Shown here: one piece after another, positions 33,775 through 44,925 of the stretch | How positions within the stretch are numbered: position 1 is the stretch's first letter | How the letters are laid out: the number at the start of each line of letters is the position of its first letter | NCBI GenBank assembly: GCA_037447655.1 | Contig: JBBHKE010001902.1 | Span: forward strand, 413,622-477,621 | Direction of reading: 5' to 3' | From: Zygnema cylindricum | Taxonomy: Eukaryota; Streptophyta; Zygnematophyceae; Zygnematales; Zygnemataceae | Length of the DNA stretch: 64,000 bases | Translations under genes and position numbers: made by a program | The notes under the pieces: generated by a model | Database searches by the model: none | The model's input: the letters and a program-made list of their open reading frames with translations, nothing else | What the model was told of the DNA's origin: nothing

Positions 33775-34213
33775 AATATTTGTTGAAGGTCATGGGCATA
33801 CTGACTCAGCTGCTATCCACTTGCACCAGCTGGAATAATCGTCCCCGGGGGAGCAGGTGGAGCACAGGCCAACAGGAGCACTTGCAGCATGAACAGAGCC
33901 ATTATCCGACATGTTAGCAAAAGCAAACCCAAAGAAGAATACCTATCAGACTAGATCAATGTTGTAAGATATGTAACTACAAATGAAAAAGTAATAAATA
34001 TTTGTTGAAGGTCATGGGCATACTGACTCGGCTGCGATCCACTTGCACTTTGAGTCACACTTGCACCAGCTGAAATATTTGTCCCTGGAGGAGCAGGTGG
34101 TGCACTGGGGCCAAGAGGAGCACTTGCAGCAGGAACAGAGCCATTATCCGACATGTTAGCAGAAGCAAACCCAAAAAAGAATACCTATCAGACTAGATCA
34201 ATGTTGTAAGATA
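33775..34213 (-). pseudogene. Two tandem copies of a copia Gag N-terminus
   Basis: An about 220-bp unit (33775-33993 and 33994-34213) is repeated. Each copy encodes, on the minus strand, MSDNGSVPAASAPLGP-like sequence; the first has an internal deletion. The third copy, at 38734-38955, starts the full gag-pol. They are the truncated beginnings of further units in a tandem copia arrangement. Confidence 0.75.
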
Positions 34214-34711
34214 TGTAACTACAAATGAAAGAGGTCTTTCAACCAGGCAAATCAAAGACAATAGAACACAGCACACCTTAAATTGCACTTAGTGCTCTCA
34301 TTTCTTTTACTTTGTAGAGAATGTACATTCTGTATCGAATGTACATTCTGTATCAGACTGATCATTCCTAATTGAACTAAATACTCTAAAGATCTAAAAA
34401 ACATCTGAAACGTATGTACAAGGTTCACCTAAAAATCAACTGACAAAATTCTAAGTGCTTGGACCAGATTTGTCCAGTCACAATATCTATACCCTAAAAA
34501 TCTGGGAGATGTGTTTCACGTCTGCATTCATTGGCGGCCGTAGACACTAATGTACACAAAGATAACTACTCAAGTAGATACTACAAAAATCCACACTAAA
34601 TTTGGTTCATGCTGAACAGTTGGTAGTCCAAAAATACTATAATTCCTAGACTCAAATTTCTAAGACTTACTGAAGCTTACTTTTCGATACTCCCTTTAAG
34701 CTTTAGAAGAC
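34214..34711 (-). repeat. Copia inter-unit repeat containing the LTR (left copy)
   Basis: Lies between the stop of the RNase H frame and the next Gag start. Together with 34712-34930 it matches 39040-39735. Shared marks are CATTGGCGGCCRTAGACACT and GTTGGTAGTCCAAAAATACT. A GGGAGTAT purine tract follows the RNase H stop. Exact LTR borders were not resolved. Confidence 0.7.
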
Positions 34712-35203
34712 TTACTCACTTAGACCACATGCTTTCCTACAGTACTCTAACTTTGGAGCTGGGAGGGCTTTTTTCAACATATCCGCAACCTTGTTCTCAA
34801 CAGGCAAATACCAGAGTTTGACAACCTTTGCAAATACTTTCTCTCGTACTAAATGTAAGGGAATGTCCATATGCCAACTTTTGAAATGATGACTTGGGTT
34901 TGTAGCCACAGAAATGGCTGTCTGATTGTCGCACCACATTATTTGGGTCCCGTGTTGTGTAAAGCCCAATTCTTGAAGAAATGCCTTAATCCAAAGCAAC
35001 TCTTTCAACGCTGCACTTGCAGCCATATATTCGGCCTCCATAGTGGATTGAGCCATGACCTTTTGAAGTTTATTACTCCAACTACAAGTTCCACTTCCAA
35101 TCTGAATGACATACCCAGTTGTAGACTTTTTACTAGACACATCACCATAGCTAGCATCACTCCAAGTATTAAGGCCAACCTTATCCGTCCCAAAGTAAGC
35201 CAA
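34712..35203 (-). pseudogene. Ty1/copia RNase H domain
   Basis: Degrades the RNA strand during reverse transcription. The frame reads WSDASYGDVSSKKSTTGY (first acidic site), AQSTMEAEYMAASAA (second), WCDNQTAISVA (third) and ends in KLEYCRKACGLSE before a stop. These are textbook copia RNase H motifs and the domain length is normal. It is separated from the polymerase frames by stops, so the element is no longer autonomous. Confidence 0.93.
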
Positions 35204-35250
35204 AGATTTTTGGTCCCAACAAGATATGTTAATACCTTTTTTGCTGCCTC

Positions 35251-35700
35251 CTAATCTCTCCTTCGTGGATTTTGCAGACTTCTTCTCAAAACACCAACAG
35301 CTGCAGCTATATCAGGCCTAATACAATTCATGAAGTAAATCAGACTTCTTACTACTTGTCTGTAGGGTACTTGAGACATAATTTTTTGCTCTTCTATACT
35401 GAGTTCCTCATCTAGTATGACTCCAAACTCATTTTCCATTCCTTCAAGTTTTTGCTTATACTCCTAAGGAGTTTCACAACCTTTCGCATCAGCCAAGCCA
35501 AATTTTTCCAACGTGTTTCCTATAGCTTTTTTTTGAGTTAGCCTAATTTTTTTCTTTTCTGTATCTCTTTCAATTTGTATTCCAAGGATATATTTTGCCT
35601 CACCCAAATCCTTCATTTCAAATTGTGAATTAAGGGCTTGTTTTACTTTAGCAATTCTTTCTTTGTTCTTACTAATTAGAAGCAAATCATCAACATACAC
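35251..35700 (-). pseudogene. Ty1/copia reverse transcriptase, palm and C-terminal part
   Basis: Starts MYVDDLLLISKNKERI, with the catalytic YVDD box, then FEMKDLGEAKYILGIQI. After a stop near 35464 it continues with SQVPYRQVVRSLIYFMNCIRPDI. RVT_2 family. At least one in-frame stop splits the domain. Confidence 0.9.
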
Positions 35701-35864
35701 ACAATGAATATCACCTCATCAAGATTATCACCGCACATCACATATACTGAATGATCTAAGCTAATTCTAGTAAATCCTAATCCTGTCAAGAATTCATCTA
35801 ACTTTCCTGCTTTAGGCCATACTAAGACTTTAAAAGTCTGCATACAAGATTTTTTTTTCCTACT

Positions 35865-36125
35865 TCATCCTAACCCTTTGGCTGCTTCATTTAAAAAAAC
35901 CTCATCTAAATCACCATGCAAATAGGCAGTTTTGACATCCATTTGGTGAATGTCAAAATCCTCTATGGTAGTTAATGTAAGTAAAATGCAGACAGATGGA
36001 AACCTTAGAACAAGTGAGAAAGTTTCTTCATAATCTATCCCCTCTTTTTGATTATATCCCTTAGCCACCAATCTAGCTTTATACTTGTCTATGGTATTAT
36101 CTGGGTTCAATTTTAATTTAAACAC
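35865..36125 (-). pseudogene. Ty1/copia reverse transcriptase, N-terminal part
   Basis: YKARLVAKGYNQKEGIDYEE and HQMDVKTAYLHGDLDEVF are hallmark RVT_2 motifs; the Asp in MDVKTAYLHG is the first catalytic aspartate. Preceded out of frame or through a stop by a KENQTWDLV-like stretch. The gap to the YVDD part (35701-35864) contains stops. Confidence 0.9.
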
Positions 36126-36500
36126 CCATTTACTCCCAATATCTTTTCTTCTTGGAGGAAGTTATACCAGATCCCACGTTTGGTTCTCCTTGATGGACTT
36201 CATTTCTTCATTGACTGCTTACACCTAGTGTTCTTTTTCATTACTAGAAAAGGCTTTTATCAACGTTAGAGGCTCTTCTGTGTGTGCTGTTTGAGCAAAG
36301 GCTGCATTTGCTCCCCTGAGTCGCGCACTTCGGCTGACTCCACCTGGAAATTCTATCGCCGGTATAGATGGCTGGGTCCTCTTCTTCGATATATGTGATT
36401 GTATCTGTGATTCGGTTTCAGCTTGAGGAATGGGAGAATGTGTAAGAATAAGAGAGTCTGCAACTCTTTCAGGCATAATAGGTCATGTTTTCGGTGGAGG
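36126..36500 (-). pseudogene. Copia integrase-polymerase linker
   Basis: A variable, proline/glutamine-rich linker (PIPQAETESQIQSHISKK) leads to LIKAFSSNEKEH and, through two stops, to AVNEEMKSIKEN, the usual start of the copia polymerase region. Confidence 0.7.
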
Positions 36501-36593
36501 AGATGGTTTTGCATGCTGCAAGTCACTCTGAGTTGGTGTAGGCGTGTTTTCTGCATTTTTTCTGAAAAACATAGGATTTTTCTCCAAAAAAAT

Positions 36594-37016
36594 TCAATCA
36601 ACACTTCTATCTTTCTTTTCATCTATACGCTCATTAAATACATGTACACTTTTTCTTTCATTCTTCACTAACATGTTTCTTGCTACCAGAACTCTATTTC
36701 TCTTAGTGTCATACACTCTATAACCTTTGGCATGATCATCATACTCTAGAAATAGTGCAGGCATGCCTTTTGGCTCTAACTTACATTTTTGCGGATCATT
36801 ATCTAGCATAAAAATCTTACTTCCAAAGACCTTGAAGTGACTTACATCTGGTTTTTGTCCTGTCCACATTTCGTAGGGAGAATTATCTTTTACTGCCCTT
36901 GTTTCTAACCTGTTTCTAGCATAAGCTGCACAATTCATTGCCTCTGCCCAAAATTTGAAATCTATGTCTATATCAATCATCATTGTCCTACCACACTCAG
37001 ATATGGTCCTATTCAT
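36594..37016 (-). pseudogene. Ty1/copia integrase, C-terminal part
   Basis: Begins MNRTISECGRTMM, then FWAEAMNCAAYARNRL, NSPYEMWTGQKPDVSHFKVF and YDDHAKGYRVYD. These belong to the end of the copia integrase core and its GKGY-like tail region. The catalytic Glu area lies just upstream, where the frame is broken. Confidence 0.88.
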
Positions 37017-37219
37017 CCTCTCTGAAACACCATTTTGTTACGGACAATAAGAAACAGTTGGTTGGCGTGAGAATCCATGCAATTTTAAAAATTCTGCAAA
37101 CTCACTGGAAATGTACTCCCCTTCGTTATCAGATCTGAATCTTGCTATCTTTCTCTCATGCAGTTTTTCAGCCTAAGCCTTATACTCCTTAAATTTTTCA
37201 AAGACTTTGTGTTTATTTT

Positions 37220-37549
37220 TCAAAAAATAAACTGTAGTGAATCACCATAGTCATCTGTAAAGGTAAGCATAAACTTAACACTTCCCACAGATGGATTCCT
37301 AGATGGCCCCCATACATCTGAATAAATTAGTTCCAGCACACTGCTACTTCTGTGATCACTTTGTGAAGGGAAAGGCAACTTATGAATTTTTCCCATAGCA
37401 CAACCATCACATACATTTGATGCTGGTTTCTGACTAATTTTTACACCTTCCATTATTTTCTGATTTACCATCTTTTCTAATCTATCATAATCCACATGTC
37501 CTAAACGTTTATGCCATAAATCACAATCACTGATTACACTTAAGTACAT
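37220..37549 (-). pseudogene. Ty1/copia pre-integrase zinc region and integrase start
   Basis: DLWHKRLGHVDYDRL and CDGCAMGKIHKLPF form the HHCC zinc-binding GAG-pre-integrase module; LIYSDVWGPSRNPSVG and FTDDYGD supply the first and second integrase aspartates. A stop follows at the end of the frame. Confidence 0.92.
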
Positions 37550-37809
37550 AACATCATTGTCATTATCATTTGCAAGACTCTATCGATACCAATTGTTTCC
37601 TCCAACAAATCCCTCTGCAACTATTTTCCCATTCTTACTTACTGTCTTTTCCCATTTTTAGATATAGTCTTAAAACCTTTCTTTTCTACCACTGATGTAG
37701 AGAAAAAAATCCTTTTAAACGCTTGTACATGCAACACATCTTCCAAGACCTTTTTCACAGGTTATCCCTCTACATTCAACATGAGTGACACCCACCCTTT
37801 TCCTTTTGA

Positions 37810-38292
37810 CTAAACAAAGGTATCATCACTAAGACAAATTTTGATGGGTGAAGTAGATTGAATACTCTCAAACAGATGGCGACTGCGGCACATAAGTGCA
37901 AATGCACCGGAGTCCATTATCCATTCGTCTTCCTCTACGCCTTCCGTTGCTTTTGCCATCGCAAAGTATTTTTTTTCGTTGTCGATGGGAAAGCTGCTCA
38001 CGTCTTTCTCCTTAAGTTTGTTGAAGAGAGTAATTGGTCGTCCACCTGATTCAGAAAGAACCCGACTTTCGTCCCAGCTTGAACGAAAATTTCCTCTAGC
38101 CTTCGCTCTCTTATAAGCATTACTCATTCTGAAAACATGCCCTTTTTCATCACAATTATAGCATGTCAAATGTGACTTTTTAGGGCCATTTCCTCTGCCA
38201 CTACCAATCTTAGAATCTGAAAATTGGTTAGCAAATGCCTGAACAGGCCTCCTACTACCTCTTTCTGAAATTTGGTGAGCTTCTTCGCTCAA
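37810..38292 (-). pseudogene. Ty1/copia zinc knuckle and aspartic protease
   Basis: CYNCDEKGHVFRMS is a Gag zinc knuckle whose last Cys is Ser. DEWIMDSGAFALMC carries the copia protease DSG active site, normally followed by SxHM. The zinc-site change and the neighbouring frame breaks indicate a dead copy. Confidence 0.85.
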
Positions 38293-38328
38293 AATATGAT
38301 GAATGGCTAATACGATGTTCCACTGACG

Positions 38329-38547
38329 CTATGAAAGAGCCCTAAGCCTATTCATGGCGCCTTTATATTCATCGGGTAAAGTTCTCATTAACAACATAGC
38401 TTGAAAGTCCTCGCCTGCACTAGTACTCTCTAAAAATACGTTTTTCATAACATGACAATGATTTGATATACTACCTCCTGAATATCTAAATTCGAAGATC
38501 TTTGTTGCTATAATAGTATGAACTATGACATCTAGATGAACATACAT
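38329..38547 (-). pseudogene. Ty1/copia Gag core (UBN2-type)
   Basis: VFLESTSAGEDFQAMLLMRT and LPDEYKGAMNRL match the Gag polyprotein core of copia elements, which binds the packaged RNA. Stops separate it from the N-terminus and from the zinc knuckle. Confidence 0.75.
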
Positions 38548-38733
38548 AGCATGTACACTGAACCAGACTTCAGAAGCCTTTTTTCATCTCAAGGTAAGAC
38601 ATTACCAACTCTTTTGTCATAGACTGCTTCAAGACGTTGAGGCAGTGGAGACTATTTTTTCTCCAATCCGGTGTTGTCTCATCAGTAGTTCATTCCACAA
38701 TGGATGACAAGTCCCTCTCTTCAAAATATGAGC

Positions 38734-38955
38734 TCAGCATATCTTCCCAATACAAGTAGTCCGATTTATCAAAAATTGGCAACTTGAGCAGTGGGCCCAT
38801 AACCTGTTGAGGTCATAGGCATAGTGACTCGGCCGCGATCCACTTCCGCTTTGGGTCACACTTGCACCAGCTAGAATATTAGTCCCTGGAGGAGCAGGTG
38901 GAGCACTAGGGCCAAGAGGAACACTTGCAGCTGGAACAGAGCCATTATCCGACAT
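38734..38955 (-). pseudogene. Ty1/copia Gag N-terminus of the full unit
   Basis: MSDNGSVPAASVPLGPSAPP is the same start as at 34154 and in the partial copy before it, about 4.8 kb apart, which defines the tandem unit length. Confidence 0.75.
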
Positions 38956-39500
38956 GTTAACAAAAGCAAACCCAAAGAAGAATACCTATCGGACTAGGTC
39001 AATGTTGTAAGATATGTAACTACAAATGAATAAAGTCTTTCAACCAGACAAACATATACCACAAGCAAATCAAAGACAATAAAAAACAGCACACCTTACA
39101 TTGCACTTAGTGCCCTCATTTCTTTTACTCTGTAGAGAATGTACATTCTGTATCTGACTGATCATTCCTCATTGAACTAAATACTCTAAAGATCTTAAAA
39201 ACATCTGAAACGTATGGACAAGGTTTACCTAACAAAATTCTAAGTGTTTGGACTAGATTTGTCCAGTCACAATATCTATACCCTAAAAATCCGAGAGATA
39301 CGTTTTACGTCTACATTCATTGGCGGCCATAGACACTAATTTACTCAAAGATAACTACTCGAGTAGATACTACAAAAATTCACACTAAATTTGGTTCATA
39401 CTGAACAGTTGGTAGTCCAAAAATACTATAATTCCTAGACTCGAATTTCTAAGACTTACTAAAGCTTACTTTCCGATACTCCCTTTAAGCTTTAGAAGAC
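38956..39500 (-). repeat. Copia inter-unit repeat containing the LTR (right copy)
   Basis: Aligns with 34155-34711 from the Gag start through to the RNase H stop of the neighbouring unit. Small differences: about 15 extra bases near 39050, and one instead of two copies of GTACATTCTGTATC near 39140. Confidence 0.7.
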
Positions 39501-39735
39501 TTACTCACTTAGACCACATGCTTTCTTGCAGTACTCCAACTTGGGAGCTGGGGGGGTTTTTGTCAACATAACCGCAACCATGTTCTCATCAGGCAAATAC
39601 CAAAGTTTGACAACCTTTGCAAATACTTTCTCTCGTACTAAATGTAGGTGAATTTCCATATGCTTACTCTTAAAATGGTGACTTGGGTTTGTAGCCACAG
39701 AAATGGCTGCTTGATTGTTGCACCACAATATTAGG
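39501..39735 (-). pseudogene. RNase H end of an additional copia unit
   Basis: Encodes CNNQAAISVATNPSHHFKS to KLEYCKKACGLSE, the same end as the unit at 34712-35203. It is cut off on its N-terminal side by minisatellite 2 at about 39736. The unit order RNase H end, LTR, full gag-pol, LTR, Gag start shows a tandem array that shares LTRs. Confidence 0.85.
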
Positions 39736-41705
39736 GTCTTGTGTTTTCTATGTTCTCTTTTCTCTCTATACTTTCCCATTTTTTCTTAATTTTTTGCGTT
39801 TTTTTTTATTTCTCTACTTTCCCATTTTGTCCATTTCTTGCGTTTTCTTTTTTTTTTCTACCTTTTTTTTTTTTCCGTTTTCGTTTTTTTATCTACTTTT
39901 TTTTTTTCTTTTTTTTCTGCGTTTTTTTTTTTGTCTCTACTTTCCCGATTTCTTAAATTTCTGTGTTTTGTTTTTTTGTCTCTACATTCTCCATTTTTCT
40001 GTTTTCTATGTTTTCTTTTTTTTCTCTACCTTCCCGATTTCTCTATTTTTTGCGTTTTCTTTATTTTCTCTTCTTTCCCCATTTCTCCGTTTTTTGCGTT
40101 TACTTTCTCTACTTTCTCATTTTCTCCAATTACAACGTTTTTTTTTTTTTCTCTACTTTCATTATTTTTTTTTTTCATGCGTTTTCTTTTTTTTCGCTAC
40201 TTTCCCATTTTCTCCGTTTTCTGCGTTTCCATTTTTTTCTCTACTTTCCCGATTTCTTTGTTTTCCGCGTTTCTTTTTTTACTCTCCTTCCCTAATTTCT
40301 CTATTTTTTGCGTTTTTTTTTTTCTCTACTTTCCCATTTTCTCCATTTCCTGCATTTTTTTGTTTTTTTCTACTTTCTCTTTATTATGCGTTTTCGTTTA
40401 TTTATCTACTTTCCCATTTTCTCCGTTTTTTGCGTTTCTTTTTTTTTCTCTACTTCCCTGATTTCTTCAATTTCTGCTTTTTGCTTTTTTGTCTCTACTT
40501 TCTCGATTTCTCCATTTTTTGCGTTTTTCTTTTTTCTCTTACTTTCCCGAATTCTATCTTTTCTGCGTTTTCTTTTTTTTCTCTACTTTCCCTATTTCTC
40601 CGTTTTTTGCGTTTTCTTTCTCTACTTTCCCATTTTCTCTATTTTCTCCGTTTTCTTTTTTTTATCTACTTCCCCGATTTTTCTCTGTTTTTTGCATTTT
40701 TCTTTTTTTTTTTACTTACCCGATTTCTCTGTTTTCTGCGTTTTCTTTCTCTACTTTCCCATTTTCTCCATTTTCTCCATTTTCTTTTTTTTCTCTACTT
40801 CCCCGATTTCTTCGTTTTCTGCGTTTTTCTTTTTTTCTCTACTCTCCCACTTTCTTTTCTCCATTTTTCGTTTCTTCTTTTTTCTCTATTATCCCGAATT
40901 CTTTGTTTTTTGCGTTTTCATTTTTCTCTCTACTTTCCCCATTTCTTCAATTTCTGCGTTTAGCCTTTTTCTCTACTTTCTCGATTTCTCTATTTTCTGC
41001 GTTTTTCTTTTTTTCTCTACTCTCCCACTTTTTTTTCTCCATTTTTCGTTTCTTTTTTTTTCTCTATTATCCCGAATTCTCTGTTTTTTGCGTTTTCATT
41101 TTTCTCTCTACTTTCCCCATTTATTCAATTTTTGCGTTTAGCCTTTTTCTCTACTTTCTCGATTTCTCTATTTTCTGCGTTTTTCTTTTTTTCTCTTCTT
41201 TCCCGATTTTTGCGTTTTCTGTGTTTTCTTTTTTTTCTCTACTTCCCCGATTTCTGCGTTTTCTGTTATTTTTTTTAATTTTTTTTTCTACCATCCCCAT
41301 TTCTCTGTTTTCTCCGATTTCTTTTTTGTCTCTTCTTTCCGATTTCTCCGTTTTTTGCGTTTTTTTTTTTTCCCTACTTTCCTGATTTCTCTGTTTTTTG
41401 TGTTTACTTCTTTGGCTCTACTTTCCCATTTTCTCCGTTTCTACGTTTTCTTCTCTGTCTCTACTTTCCCGGTTTCTCTGTTTTCTGCGTTTTCTTTTTT
41501 GTTTCTACTTTTTCGATTTCTCCATTTTTTGTTTTTTTCCTTTTTCTCTACAGTCCCGTTTTCTCCGTTTTCTGCGTTTTCTTTCTTGTTTCTACTTTCC
41601 CGATTTCTCCGAACCCTGCGTTTCTTTCTTTGTCTCTATTTTTCCATTTTCTCCGTTTTTTGCGTTTTCTTTCTTTTCTCTACTTTCCCATGTTCTCCTT
41701 TTTCC
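39736..41705. repeat. T/C-rich minisatellite 2, same unit as minisatellite 1
   Basis: Nearly 2 kb of TTTCTCTACTTTCCC and CTCCGTTTTCTGCGTTTTC variants. Inner sections are duplicated again: the block around 40840-41010 recurs at about 41015-41190. The open frames of up to 389 codons are compositional. Confidence 0.92.
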
Positions 41706-42149
41706 ACTGCTGATAAACCGCTTACCCATAGTCCCCCTTGGTTTAAGGAGAAATTGTTGTGGGAAATTGGTTCCAGTTTTGAAAAATCTCTACAGTTGAA
41801 GGTAATACTTCTTCACGATAAAAGTTTATACAAGTAAGATTTTGCAGTCACTGAAGAACGAAAAAAAACTTTAAAGGGGAAGCTTTAAAAAATGACAAGT
41901 TTTGATTGATCATTTACAGCAATCTTCGGGTAAGGAATAGGGTTTTTAGGGTTTTTGGGAGTATATAGAGTTTTCACATGCTTTTTAAGTTTTATTTGTG
42001 GTAGGGTGTTTAAAGGGTTTCAAAGAATTTTAGGGTTTAGAATTTTTTAGGGTTAAAATAATTTTAGGGCTTATAGTTATTTATGGTTTGGAGTGTTAAA
42101 GGTTTGTAAAGGTTTTCAGGGAAAAGAGACGAGGGGCACCAGATTTTTG
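41706..42149. repeat. Short unique stretch, then degenerate TTTAGGG-like repeats
   Basis: From about 41930 to 42120 the sequence repeats TTTTAGGGTTT and TAGGG variants. These resemble plant telomere motifs but are irregular and mixed with other text. Confidence 0.6.
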
Positions 42150-42420
42150 GCATGCAAAAATTGATGAAGTGGGGGAAGGAGAGAGGGAGAGAGAGAGAGG
42201 AGGGAGGGAGAGAGCAGGGAGAGAGGGCGAGGAGGGAGAATGAGGGTACAGTGGTGAAGGGCGGAAGGGGAAAAGGGGGACGAAGCGGAAGGGTGGAGGC
42301 AAGGGATTTGGGAAGAGGGAGACAAGTAGAGCAAGAGAGGGAGCGAAGGGTGGAGACAGAAGGAGAGGGGAACGGGAGGAAGGAGGCAGAGGAGGGAAGG
42401 GCAAGAGAGAGGGCGGGGGA
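42150..42420. repeat. GA-rich low-complexity tract
   Basis: Purine-rich plus strand with GAGAGGGAGAGAGAGAG; frames through it are low complexity. Confidence 0.85.
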
Positions 42421-43392
42421 AAATGTAATTCCATTACTACAGTATGGACAATATTTAAAGATTTGTGATTTTTTAGACTGCGAATACTATAAACGCAATG
42501 AAATATTTTAGTTTAAGCTTTCAATTTGATTATAGGTTAAACAAAAAACGTGATTACCTCAATAAAGGATTCGATAGTATCGGTAAAAGCGGTAAATCAA
42601 GGTCCACCGGTTTGCATAAAAAAAGTAACATACTGCAAAAAAATAAAAACTTAAATCGATAAATAAATAAAGAACTCAAAAACTAGCGAAGAGACAAAAC
42701 CTATATAGAGAAAAACAAAACACATGTGGAAAAAGACAATGGGGAATAAAGTTATAAACAAACGACTAAAAAAATATGAAAAATGAAAAAAAAAAAAAAA
42801 ATTGCATTTGTCCTAAACATCTGACAAATGATACAATAAAAAGAGGTTTGCTGGGGGGAGGGGAGGGGAGGAGGTGAAAAGGGGGACATTAAAAAAAAGG
42901 ATAGCAATTAGCAATAATAAGAAAAATAAATACATATATATTAAAAAAGCATATTTTTCCGAAGTCTCCATGGTATCCAGGGAGGCCTATCTCCTATCTG
43001 GCAAGAAAACCTGCCCGGGAAAAAAAAAAAACAAAAAAGAGAAAACATTAAAAATTTAAAGTATCGTCGGAAAAAAGATCAATTGTCACAAATCAGAAAT
43101 GATGAATTGTCACAAAATAAATGTTTTGAAGGTTCTTTTTTCCTCAAATCGACGGCCAATAACGATTGCATTCTACCGTATTACAATTACGTGACAGTCA
43201 TTCGGACGAAGCGAAAAAAAAAAATCGGCGAAAAAAAAAAACGTTCGACAAAAATAAAATCAGCAAAGGAAAAAAATTGGCAAATGAAATAAATCGGGTT
43301 TTCCAGATTCAATCTACATTACCATACTACTTCCAAATATTGTCACAACGTGGAGGAGAAAGTTTCGAGTCGAAACATCTGAAAAGTTTAAG
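42421..43392. other. A-rich non-coding stretch
   Basis: Many A runs; short Lys-rich frames only. No gene recognised. Confidence 0.45.
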
Positions 43393-43612
43393 TACACCCT
43401 GTACCACTATTAGTGTTGATAATTTTCCGCCACTAAACCATCTTTTCTTCGTACACACTTATCGGATTTCCATACGAAGACCGCCAATTGAAAGCTGAGA
43501 ATCTTACCTTTCAATCGCAACCGTCGAATCCAAAATCCGGCAAGTGTGTACGGAGAAAAGATGTTTTAAGCGGCAAAAAAAACATTTAACACTAATAGCG
43601 ATGCACGGTGTA
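43393..43612. mobile_element. Family D miniature element, 220 bp
   Basis: The left end TACACCCTGTACCACTATTA and right end CTAATAGCGATGCACGGTGTA are inverted, bounded by TA. The interior has an inverted pair built on CATCTTTTCTTCGTACACAC and GTGTACGGAGAAAAGATG, shared with the copy at 49831-50051. Confidence 0.82.
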
Positions 43613-43625
43613 GTTTCCATGACAC

Positions 43626-43708
43626 CTTTCTTCCCTCGATAACGTAGTCGTGACAGAAAGCCGATTTGAAGTTAGAGTTCCGGTTTTGTCGGAACACAGA
43701 ATATCCCT
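43626..43708 (-). pseudogene. P-type ATPase phosphorylation-site fragment
   Basis: On the minus strand the segment encodes RDILCSDKTGTLTSNRLSV. DKTGTLT contains the aspartate phosphorylated by every P-type cation pump, and ILCSDKTGTLTxNxLSV is close to plasma-membrane proton pumps (P3A). A possible donor (AG/GTGTCA) ends it at 43626; the acceptor side is weak. No neighbouring exon of such a pump was found within several kb in either direction, and a D element begins 14 bases downstream. It is most likely a captured or relic exon rather than a working gene. Confidence 0.55.
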
Positions 43709-44589
43709 CCCCGGCCATGTTTTTTTATCGCGGTGGTTTTTTAAGGGTTTACGACAACTCCCTGCGAAGGAGAAGGAAAAAATAAACACGAAAAACAATA
43801 CACAAAATAAAAGGTGCGCGAAGAAAAAGAGGGAAAAGGGGTAATAAAAAGCGAGAGAGATCGGAAGCCGGTTAAAAAAAAGGACAGAAAGAGGGTGATT
43901 GGAAAGATGATTTTTTGAAAAAAACAGAGAAACCAAGAAAAACGAAATTCCTTAAATCTTGAATTCTAAAACAAACACGGCTCGCTCAACGCTGTATCGA
44001 GTTTTCCGAGCCTTCAAGATTTGGGTTTTACCCAGGATTCGGAAACTTTATAGTAAGTAAATTATTATTACATAATCTAATAACTTTCCGAATTTTCCCA
44101 AGGTTCGCAGGCTCTCCACAGAGTTTTCCTCCATTTTTCTTCAATTTTTTCAAAGATATTTTCAGTGTTTTCTCAGGTTTCATAAAATAAAATCTAAAAA
44201 TACCCTGAAAAAGCCTAAATTAACCGATAAAAAGCCTTCAAAAAACCATGGAAAACCCTTACAAGCCCTGAAACAACCCTAAAAAAGCCCTAAAGAACAC
44301 TACACACCTTTCCACACTATTTCTACATACAAACGTTTCCTGTGAATATATCTAAAAAAAAAAAAATGGGCATAAAAAAAAAAAAAAACGAAGAAAATCA
44401 AAATAATCCAAAAAAAATAACCAAGATTTTAGAAAACAAAATTCTCTCTATCTCCGCCCGGAAAAAATCCCATTTGAATCCATTTACCACCCTTTACTCC
44501 CCCTTTAACACCCCCCACCCCCCTTCCCTCCTCCCCCCCCTTACCCCCCAAGCCACGGTATTTAGGGCACCTCCTCAGAGCCTTTTAGG
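43709..44589. other. Non-coding AT-rich stretch
   Basis: CCCTAAAAA-like and AAAACCCT words recur between 44170 and 44310. No gene. Confidence 0.4.
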
Positions 44590-44680
44590 GGGTAGAGGGA
44601 GAGAAATAGGGGGGGTAGAGGGAGAGAAATAGGGGGGGTAGAGGGAGAGAAATGGGGGGGTAGAGGGAGAGAAATGGGGT
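44590..44680. repeat. Tandem repeat of GGTAGAGGGAGAGAAATAGG, 4 copies
   Basis: Four head-to-tail copies of an about 24-bp purine-rich unit. Confidence 0.9.
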
Positions 44681-44764
44681 AATAAACAATGTAAAAACGG
44701 AAATAAAGGTTTTGGAGTTCATTGGTATTTTTTGAACTTTTATTTTTTTTGTGAGACCTGAGAG

Positions 44765-44925
44765 ATTGTTTTGGGAGGGAAAGAGAGGGAGAGAGAAGAG
44801 AGGGGTAGAGGGAGAGAGAGGGAGAGGGGGAGAGGGGGAGAGAGGGAGAGGGAGGGAAAGGAGGAAAGGGGAAAGGAAAAAGGGAAGAGGGGAGAGGGAG
44901 AGAAAAAGCGACAATGGAAGCACAG
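44765..44925. repeat. GA-rich low-complexity tract
   Basis: GAGAGGGAGAGGGGGAGAGG-type DNA. Frames crossing it on either strand are artefacts. Confidence 0.85.

Noticed and set aside
39794-40963. 389-codon Phe-rich open frame
   Set aside because: Same reason; all three frames of this strand stay open and repeat with the minisatellite unit.
41930-42120. TTTAGGG-like repeats considered as a telomere or interstitial telomere
   Set aside because: Units are irregular and interspersed with other sequence; the strand lacks uninterrupted arrays.
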